This document shows, piece after piece, positions 58,530-64,000 of a DNA stretch of 64,000 nt (positions are counted from its first letter, which is position 1; every line of letters begins with the position of its first letter). Both the position numbers and the translations under genes were made by a program. Origin of the DNA: Xylophilus ampelinus (GTDB lineage: Bacteria; Pseudomonadota; Gammaproteobacteria; Burkholderiales; Burkholderiaceae_C); NCBI RefSeq assembly GCF_901875635.1, contig NZ_CABFMN010000082.1, forward strand, positions 1-64,000. Reading direction: 5' to 3'. The notes below the pieces were generated by a model that ran no database searches, was not told the DNA's origin, and worked only from the letters and a program-made list of their open reading frames with translations.

Positions 58530-59447
58530 TCAGGCCGGCGTGCTGCCCGTGTCCGGCGTCGGAGACTGCACCTGGAAGGGATGGCCCGGCAGCGGGATGA
58601 ATTCGGTCTCGCCCGGCACGTGGCCCATGCGCTGCGCGGCCCAGTCCTCACCCGCCTGCAGGATGCGCTCGCGCCGGCTGGAGACGAAGTTCCAGGTGAT
58701 GTAGCGCGGGCCGTCGAGCGGCTCGCCGCCGACCACGACCAGACGCACGGCCTGCGCCGCCGTCAGCACCACCGCCTGGCCGGCGGGCAGCGCTGCCATG
58801 GTGTGCGCGGGCACGGCCTGGCCGTCGAGCTGCACGTCGCCATCGACGGCGTAGATCGCGAGTTCGGGCGCCAGCGCGGGCAGCTCGAAGCGGCCGCCAG
58901 CGGGCAGTTCGATGTCCAGGTACAGCGTCTGCATGACGGTGGGCACCGGCGAACGCGCACCGAAGGCCTCGCCCACCAGCACGCGCACCGGCACGCCCTG
59001 CACCGTCAGCCCCGGAATGTCGGCCGCCGCGGTGTGCGAGAAGCTGGGCTCGTCCTCCTCGTGCGCCTGCGGCAGCGCACACCACAGCTGCAGGCCGTGG
59101 TTGACGTAGGTCTCGGTCTTGAGCGGCTCGGGCTTGCGCTCCGAATGCACGATGCCGCGGCCCGCCGTCATCCAGTTGATGGCGCCGGGGCGGATCTCCT
59201 GCACGGTGCCCAGGCTGTCGCGGTGCATCATCGCGCCCTCGAACAGGTAGGTCACCGTGGCCAGGCCGATGTGCGGATGCGGCCGCACGTCGTGCTGGTC
59301 GCCCGGCTTCTCGGTGGCCGGGCCGAAATGGTCGAAGAACACGAAGGGCCCGACCGAGCGCTTCTGCGCCGCCGGCAGCAGCCGGCGCACATGGAAGCCG
59401 CCCCCCAGGTCCTTGTCGTGCGGCTTCAGCAGCAGGGTGTCACTCAT
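58530..59447 (-). CDS. pirin family protein
   Basis: A 305-residue bicupin. The metal-site motifs are RPHPHIGLATVTYLFEG (two His) and GRGIVHSERK (His and Glu) in the N-terminal cupin. The C-terminal cupin (ELPAGGRFELPAL) lacks a metal site, as usual. Some bacterial pirins have quercetinase activity; this one is not proven. It is the last gene of a minus-strand set with a flavodoxin-like reductase, DoxX and a second pirin. Start ATG 59447. Confidence 0.9.
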   Translation of the reverse strand: MSDTLLLKPHDKDLGGGFHVRRLLPAAQKRSVGPFVFFDHFGPATEKPGDQHDVRPHPHIGLATVTYLFEGAMMHRDSLGTVQEIRPGAINWMTAGRGIVHSERKPEPLKTETYVNHGLQLWCALPQAHEEDEPSFSHTAAADIPGLTVQGVPVRVLVGEAFGARSPVPTVMQTLYLDIELPAGGRFELPALAPELAIYAVDGDVQLDGQAVPAHTMAALPAGQAVVLTAAQAVRLVVVGGEPLDGPRYITWNFVSSRRERILQAGEDWAAQRMGHVPGETEFIPLPGHPFQVQSPTPDTGSTPA

Positions 59448-59509
59448 GGGGGGCTCCTTCGTGGTCGTGGGGGAACAAGGCGGCAGTATCCCGCCTTCGC
59501 GGCCCGCGG

Positions 59510-60061
59510 TCAGCCGCGTGCGGCCGTCACCTCGGCGATCCGCTTGCCGAAGGCGCGCGCGGTGTCGAGGTCGCCCTGCGGCACCTCGGCGGCGCTGGCG
59601 TCCGACGGCGAGGTCGTCAGCAGGCCGCCGTAGCCACCCACGTAGTTGGGCGAATGGCGCGTGGCCGCCTTGTCGTTGGTCGGCATGATCCCCATGCTGA
59701 GCCACAGGCCGCTGTGCTGCATCGCCAGTTGCCAGAGGAAGGTCAGCGTCGAGAACTTGTCGCCATTCATGGTCGCGCTGTTGGTGAAGCCGGCGAAGAG
59801 CTTGTCCTTCCAGCCCTGGGTGTACCAGACCTTCGACGAGGCGTCGGCGAACTTCTTGAACTGCCAGCTCGGGCCGCCCATGTAGGTGGGCGAACCGAAG
59901 ACGATGGTCTTGGCGCCGGCCAGCAGTTCCCACCCGCCCTCGGGCAGGTTGCCGTCGGCGTCGATGGCGATCAGCGCGGCTTGCGCGCCTTCGCTCACGG
60001 CCTGCGCGACGCGCTGGGTGTGGCCGTAGCCGGAGTGGTAGACGATGGCGATGTCGCTCAT
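59510..60061 (-). CDS. flavodoxin-like NAD(P)H reductase (WrbA-related)
   Basis: A 183-residue flavodoxin-fold protein. It has IAIVYHSGYGHTQRVAQAV, the FMN phosphate loop, FGSPTYMGGPSWQFKKF, and a long loop with NYVGGYGGLLTTSPSDA. These fit the WrbA/NADPH-dependent FMN reductase family. It probably reduces quinones. It lies 22 bp after DoxX in the pirin operon. Confidence 0.87.
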   Translation of the reverse strand: MSDIAIVYHSGYGHTQRVAQAVSEGAQAALIAIDADGNLPEGGWELLAGAKTIVFGSPTYMGGPSWQFKKFADASSKVWYTQGWKDKLFAGFTNSATMNGDKFSTLTFLWQLAMQHSGLWLSMGIMPTNDKAATRHSPNYVGGYGGLLTTSPSDASAAEVPQGDLDTARAFGKRIAEVTAARG

Positions 60062-60083
60062 GGTGCGTGTCCTTGTGTTGGGA

Positions 60084-60506
60084 TTACTTCTTGTCGATGC
60101 TGAAGCGGCCCGGGCCGAAGGCGAAGAAGGCGAGCAGGCCGCCGGCGATCGCGAGGTTCTTGTAGAAGTTGATCTTCTGCGCCATCAGCATTTCGGGCGG
60201 CGCATTCCAGAAGGCGTGGCCCAGGAAGGCCGTTGCGACCGTGAAGACGGCCAGGATGATCGCCATCAAGCGGGTCTTGAAGCCGACAAGCAGCAGCAGC
60301 GCCACCAACAGTTCGCACACGATGGCCACCACCACGGCGACCTCGGGCAGCGGCACGCCGATCTTGGTGAAGTAACCCACCGTGCCGGCAAAGCCCATCA
60401 GCTTGTTCCAGCCCGCCGGGACGAAGAGCAGCGCGATGAGCACGCGCCCGATCAGGGCGGCGCCGTCCTGCGTGGGGGTGGTGGTCGAGGTGTTGGTGAT
60501 GGCCAT
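60084..60506 (-). CDS. DoxX family membrane protein
   Basis: A 140-residue protein with four predicted membrane helices. It begins after a polar leader with ALIGRVLIALLFVPAGWNKLMGF, the DoxX signature, and has VCELLVALLLLVGFKTRLMA. DoxX proteins are linked with thiosulfate oxidation in archaea and with oxidative stress in bacteria; the role here is open. AGGAG precedes ATG 60506. It is between two terminator-like and coding elements of the pirin operon. Confidence 0.88.
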   Translation of the reverse strand: MAITNTSTTTPTQDGAALIGRVLIALLFVPAGWNKLMGFAGTVGYFTKIGVPLPEVAVVVAIVCELLVALLLLVGFKTRLMAIILAVFTVATAFLGHAFWNAPPEMLMAQKINFYKNLAIAGGLLAFFAFGPGRFSIDKK

Positions 60507-60566
60507 GGAAGACTCCTGTTGAAAAAGAAAAACGAGGAAGGAAGAAAAAAGAACAGTCGAACACGG

Positions 60567-60602
60567 AAAAGGGCCGGCACCGCGTTTCGGCGGTGCCGGC
60601 CC
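60567..60602 (-). terminator. terminator between pirin and DoxX genes
   Basis: On the minus strand GGGCCGGCACCGC and its complement form a perfect 13-bp stem with a six-base loop, followed by TTTTCC. It lies eight bases downstream of the pirin stop and 60 bp before the DoxX start. It should partly or fully end transcription of the pirin gene. Confidence 0.75.
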
Positions 60603-60610
60603 GGGGGGAC

Positions 60611-61312
60611 TCAGGCTGCGAGGTCGAAGACCAGCACCTCGGCGTCCTTGCCGCCGGCCAGGTGCAGGGCACTTTCGTCGGCGATCAGCGCGGCGTCACC
60701 ACTGCTGAGCTTCTGGCCGTTGACCTCGAGCTCGCCGCGCACCAGGTGCACGTAGCTCTTGCGCTTCGGGTCCAGCGCCAGGTCGGCCGATTCGGCGCCG
60801 TCGAGCAGGCCGGCATAGAGTTTCGCATCGGCATGCACCGTGACCGAGCCGTCGGCGCCGTCGGGCGAGGCCACCAGGCGCAGCTTGCCGCGCTTGTCGG
60901 CCGCGTCGAACTTCTTCTGCTCATAGCCGGGCGTGATGCCGCGCTGGTTGGGTTCGATCCAGATCTGCAGGAAGTGCGTGGTCGAGTCGCTCTTGTGGTT
61001 GAACTCGCTGTGCATTACGCCGCGGCCGGCGCTCATGCGCTGTACCTCGCCGGGCGGGATCGACTCCACGTTGCCCATGCTGTCCTTGTGCGCCAGCTCG
61101 CCGTCGAGCACGTAGCTGATGATCTCCATGTCCTTGTGGCCGTGGGTGCCGAAGCCGGCACCGCCCGCCACGCGGTCTTCGTTGATCACCCGCAGGTTGC
61201 CCCAGCCCATGAATTTCGGGTCGTAGTAGCCGGCGAAGGAAAAGCTGTGGAAGGACTTGAGCCAGCCATGGTCGGCGTAGCCTCGTTCCTGGGATTTGCG
61301 GACTTGCAACAT
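60611..61312 (-). CDS. pirin family protein (quercetinase-like)
   Basis: A 233-residue bicupin of the YhhW type. It starts MLQVRKSQERGYADHGWLK, then SFSFAGYYDPKFMGWG. The metal site is FGTHGHKDMEIISYVLDG (two His) and GRGVMHSEFN (His, Glu). E. coli YhhW has quercetin 2,3-dioxygenase activity, so a similar reaction is possible. AAGGAG lies seven bases before ATG 61312. It is divergent from a LysR gene, with a palindrome between them. Confidence 0.9.
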   Translation of the reverse strand: MLQVRKSQERGYADHGWLKSFHSFSFAGYYDPKFMGWGNLRVINEDRVAGGAGFGTHGHKDMEIISYVLDGELAHKDSMGNVESIPPGEVQRMSAGRGVMHSEFNHKSDSTTHFLQIWIEPNQRGITPGYEQKKFDAADKRGKLRLVASPDGADGSVTVHADAKLYAGLLDGAESADLALDPKRKSYVHLVRGELEVNGQKLSSGDAALIADESALHLAGGKDAEVLVFDLAA

Positions 61313-61444
61313 CGTTGAACTCCTTGCTTGCATCGGGGCGGGCCCTGCCTCGCCCCCTCTCGTGAGCAGCGCCGGATGCGCCGCGATGGAATGAACTTTA
61401 GGCCGCGGGCCCGAGGTGAAAGACGCCTGGCCTTGAAGACATCG

Positions 61445-61459
61445 TTCAAATTTTTTGAA
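61445..61459. promoter_or_regulatory. candidate LysR box between pirin and lysR genes
   Basis: TTCAAATTTTTTGAA is a 15-bp perfect palindrome of the T-N11-A form bound by LysR proteins. It lies 13 bases before the LysR start and 133 bp upstream of the divergent pirin gene. Autoregulation and control of the pirin operon are inferred. Confidence 0.6.
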
Positions 61460-61472
61460 TGAAAATCCGGCC

Positions 61473-62459
61473 ATGCCGACCGTGCCCCGCCCCTCCCCGC
61501 CTGCAACGCCCAGCCCACGCGACGTGCTCACGCCCGATGCGCTGGCGATGCTGCAGACCATCGTGCAGGCCGGCAGCTTCGCTGGCGCCGCGCGCGCGCT
61601 CGACCTGGTGCCCAGTGCGCTGAGCTACCGCGTGCGGCAGATCGAGGACGCGCTCGACGTGCTGCTCTTCGACCGCAGCGCGCGCCAGGCGCGCCTCACG
61701 CAGGCCGGAGCCGAGCTGCTGCGCGAGGCCGGCCGCCTGCTTGGCGAGATCGACGCCGTGGCCAACCGCGTGCGCCGCGTGGCCACTGGCTGGGAGCCGC
61801 AGTTCACCATCGCCATCGACAGCGTGATCGCGCGCGACCCGCTTTTCGACTTGGTGGGCGCCTTCTACGCCGAAGAGCCGCCCACGCGGCTGAAGCTGCG
61901 CGACGAGACGCTGCTGGGCACGATCGAGGCGCTGACCCGTGGCGAGGCCGACCTGGCCATCGGCACCGTGCTCGACGCCGCCAGCCTGGCCTTTACCGCG
62001 ACGGGCATCCGCAGCCGGCCGCTGGGCGAGATCCGCTTCGTCTATGCGGTGGCGCCGCACCACCCGCTGGCGCGCGCCGCCGAGCCGCTGAGCGACGCCA
62101 CCATCCGCACCCACCGCGGCGTGGCGGCGGCCGACTCGGCGCGGCAGGGCCAGAGCATGAACGTCAACCTCGTGGGCGGGCAGGACATCCTCACCGTGCC
62201 GACCATGCAGGCCAAGCTGCACGCGCAGCTGCACGGTCTGGGCGGCGGCTTCCTGCCCGAGCCGATGGCGCGGCCGTACGTGGAGGCCGGCCACCTCGTC
62301 GTGCGCGCCACCGAACGCGTGCCGCCGGCTGGCGGCCTGCACTGCGCCTGGCGGGTGCGCGCCGCCGGCAGCCCGGGGCTGGCGCTGCAGTGGTGGCTGC
62401 AGCGCTTCGAGCACGAAGCCACGCGCGAGGCGCTGCTGCACCGGCACCGCGGACGCTGA
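61473..62459 (+). CDS. LysR family transcriptional regulator
   Basis: A 328-residue regulator. The helix-turn-helix reads MLQTIVQAGSFAGAARALDLVPSALSYRVRQIED (blocks AGSFAGAARALDLVPSALSY). The effector domain includes FTIAIDSVIARDPLFDLV. ATG 61473 is preferred; TTG 61455 in frame would place the palindrome partly in the gene. It is divergent from the pirin, DoxX and reductase genes, an arrangement frequent in Burkholderiales, and most likely controls them. Inducer unknown. Confidence 0.9.
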   Translation: MPTVPRPSPPATPSPRDVLTPDALAMLQTIVQAGSFAGAARALDLVPSALSYRVRQIEDALDVLLFDRSARQARLTQAGAELLREAGRLLGEIDAVANRVRRVATGWEPQFTIAIDSVIARDPLFDLVGAFYAEEPPTRLKLRDETLLGTIEALTRGEADLAIGTVLDAASLAFTATGIRSRPLGEIRFVYAVAPHHPLARAAEPLSDATIRTHRGVAAADSARQGQSMNVNLVGGQDILTVPTMQAKLHAQLHGLGGGFLPEPMARPYVEAGHLVVRATERVPPAGGLHCAWRVRAAGSPGLALQWWLQRFEHEATREALLHRHRGR

Positions 62460-62533
62460 CCGCCGGGGCCCGCCGCGGGAAGCGGTAGAGTCGGCCGGCA
62501 TCCATCCCTCCCGCCGCCTCCTGCACAACAACC

Positions 62534-63601
62534 ATGACAACCCGCCGCCCTCGCACCTCCCGCTCTTCTACATCGGCCCCGCGCCGCATCGCCATCGTCG
62601 GTGCCGGCCTGGCCGGACTCACGGCCGCACGCACCCTGGTGCAGGCCGGCCACGAGGTCACGGTCTTCGAACGGGCGGCGCAGGTCGGCGGCCGCATGGC
62701 CAGCGAGGACACGCCCTTCGGCAGCTTCGACTCCGGCGCGCAGTACTTCACCGTGCGCGACTCGCGCTTCCAGCAGGCACTCGACGCCACGCGCGCTCCC
62801 TGCAAGCGCTGGAGCGCCAACGCCGTGCGCGTGCTCGATGCCCATGGCCGCGTGGCCGAGGCGGCGCTGCCCGGGCGTGAGTCGCACTGGGTCGCGGCAC
62901 CGCGCATGGACGCCCTGGCCACGCACTGGGCGGCACCGCTGGGTGCCCGCGTGCACACCGGCTGCGGGGTGACCGCGATCGAACGCGATCCGCTCACCGA
63001 GCGCGGCTGGCAGCTGCGCATCGCCGAGGCGGAGGGTGCGCAATCGGTGCAGGCCGGCTTCGACGCGGTGCTGCTCGCCGTCACGCCCGGCGCCGCACGC
63101 GTGCTGCTGCGCGGCGCGGCACCCGCCCTCTTCGAAGCGCTCGGCGGCGTGACCATCGCGCCGTGCTGGTCGCTCAACCTCGCCTACCCGCAGGCCAACC
63201 AGCCGGCGCTGTGGTCGCTCGGGCCGCAGTGGAACGCGGCGCTGTCCACCCACCACCGCGTGGCCTGGGTGGCGCGCGAGTCGTCCAAGCCGGGCCGCAC
63301 GCAGGTCGAGCGCTGGACGGTGCAGGCCAGCCCGGCCTGGTCGCAGGAACACCTGCGCGACGACGCGCCACGTGTCGAAGCCAAGCTGCAGCGCGCCTTC
63401 GCCGAGATCACCGGCATCCTGGCCACGCCCTCCTTCGCCCAGGCCCGCCTGTGGACCGAGGCCAAGACGCAGACGCCGCTGGGCCGCAGCCACCTGTGGG
63501 ATGCCGCGACCGGCCTCGGCGTCGCCGGCGACTGGTGCATCGGCCACCGCGTCGAGGACGCCTTCGTCTCGGGCCTGTCGCTCGCGCTCGACGTCGCCTG
63601 A
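62534..63601 (+). CDS. FAD-dependent oxidoreductase, renalase-like
   Basis: A 355-residue flavoprotein. A Ser/Thr/Arg-rich leader is followed by [25 protein letters not shown], the FAD dinucleotide motif (GxGxxG, about residues 22-27), [29 protein letters not shown] and the late FAD block [22 protein letters not shown]. This matches the NAD(P)/FAD amine-oxidase group related to renalase. The substrate cannot be given. It lies 26 bp upstream of gluQ. Confidence 0.85.
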   Translation: MTTRRPRTSRSSTSAPRRIAIVGAGLAGLTAARTLVQAGHEVTVFERAAQVGGRMASEDTPFGSFDSGAQYFTVRDSRFQQALDATRAPCKRWSANAVRVLDAHGRVAEAALPGRESHWVAAPRMDALATHWAAPLGARVHTGCGVTAIERDPLTERGWQLRIAEAEGAQSVQAGFDAVLLAVTPGAARVLLRGAAPALFEALGGVTIAPCWSLNLAYPQANQPALWSLGPQWNAALSTHHRVAWVARESSKPGRTQVERWTVQASPAWSQEHLRDDAPRVEAKLQRAFAEITGILATPSFAQARLWTEAKTQTPLGRSHLWDAATGLGVAGDWCIGHRVEDAFVSGLSLALDVA

Positions 63602-63627
63602 ACGCGGACTCGCCCACTGCTTCCGCC

Positions 63628-64000
63628 GTGTCGGGCTACATCGGCCGATTTGCGCCCTCCCCGACCGGCCCGCTGCATGCGGGCTCGCTGGTCGCCGCCC
63701 TGGCCAGCTGGCTCGATGCACGCGCCGCAGGCGGGCGCTGGCTGGTGCGCATCGAGGATGCCGACACCGAACGCTGCCTGCCCGGCCTGGGCGAGCACAT
63801 CCTCGGCCAGCTCGCGGCCTGCGGGCTGATCACCGACGAGCCCCCCGTATGGCAGACACGGCGCGGCACGTTCTACGAGGCCGCACTGCAGCGCCTGGTG
63901 ACGGCCGGCCTGGCCTACCCCTGCGGCTGCACGCGCCGCGAGATCGACGCCGCGCTGGCCGCACGGGGCGTGGCCCATGAACGCCACGGCGAGCGCGTCT
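63628..64000 (+). CDS. gluQ: tRNA glutamyl-Q(34) synthetase, 5' part
   Basis: A gene truncated by the right edge of the window; 124 residues are visible. It begins [20 protein letters not shown], the class I synthetase HIGH region with the GluRS-like [20 protein letters not shown] and [14 protein letters not shown], a zinc-ligand segment, are typical of GluQ rather than full GluRS, since the GluQ protein lacks the anticodon-binding domain. It attaches glutamate to queuosine 34 of tRNA-Asp. GTG 63628 is the likely start. Confidence 0.9.
   Translation, partial: MSGYIGRFAPSPTGPLHAGSLVAALASWLDARAAGGRWLVRIEDADTERCLPGLGEHILGQLAACGLITDEPPVWQTRRGTFYEAALQRLVTAGLAYPCGCTRREIDAALAARGVAHERHGERV

Overview
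The window looks like a chromosomal segment of a high-GC betaproteobacterium of the family Comamonadaceae, most likely Variovorax or a close relative. The basis is very high GC with strong third-position GC bias, long open shadow frames opposite nearly every gene, Burkholderiales-type gene neighbourhoods (aroC next to an HcaT-like MFS gene, paa genes next to a Liv-type ABC system, pirin/DoxX/quinone reductase opposite a LysR gene), and small dispersed palindromic repeats of a kind I associate from memory with this family. No rRNA, tRNA, prophage, CRISPR array or complete insertion sequence was seen.

Layout. 1-286: 5' part of a PhaE/phasin-like gene. 539-6432: a CUT2 sugar ABC operon (ROK regulator, duplicated ATPase, permease, binding protein, PfkB kinase). 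6554-10547: aldo/keto reductase, rhomboid protease, MFS transporter and chorismate synthase. 10635-22584, all on the minus strand: a phenylacetate block in transcription order paaG, paaI, paaK, paaABCDE and a TetR regulator, followed by a Liv-type ABC importer whose LivM and LivG are fused. paaY, an EthD protein and a cupin diverge from it. 24434-31517: a GbsR/MarR-like regulator convergent with cydD-cydC-cydA-cydB-cydX, including a 40-residue CydX. 31951-36645: an NMO-type flavoenzyme, an acyl-CoA dehydrogenase and etfB-etfA. 36800-39067: MscS channel and a class II HDAC-like deacetylase. 39133-44860: moxR, DUF58 and transglutaminase genes, a MltB-type lytic transglycosylase and an HD-type protein. 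44872-49710: a Tat/lipoprotein-like histidine phosphatase, then glpD divergent from glpR-glpK. 49806-53364: a membrane protein of unknown function, a triple zinc-ribbon protein, a MITE-like element, and a LysR gene divergent from a quinone reductase. 53402-58468: dnaE, a Phd/VapC toxin-antitoxin pair and trhO. 58530-62459: two pirins, DoxX and a flavodoxin-like reductase opposite a LysR gene. 62534-64000: an FAD oxidoreductase and the start of gluQ.

How the genes work together. The paa genes activate phenylacetate (PaaK), epoxidise it (PaaABCDE), begin isomerisation (PaaG) and rescue stalled intermediates (PaaI, PaaY). ETF and the acyl-CoA dehydrogenase feed acyl-CoA electrons to respiration. 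The cyd block makes a high-affinity bd oxidase with its assembly exporter. The glp genes process glycerol.

The most interesting signal is not a gene cluster but small palindromic repeats that have entered coding sequences. A dispersed element present about eight times encodes the hydrophobic core and cleavage region of the MltB signal peptide, encodes a segment of the DUF58 protein, and supplies the stop codons of trhO and a quinone reductase. A second element accounts for an in-frame insertion of about 27 residues in GlpK. A 165-bp element with 29-bp perfect terminal inverted repeats supplies the stop codon of a LysR regulator.
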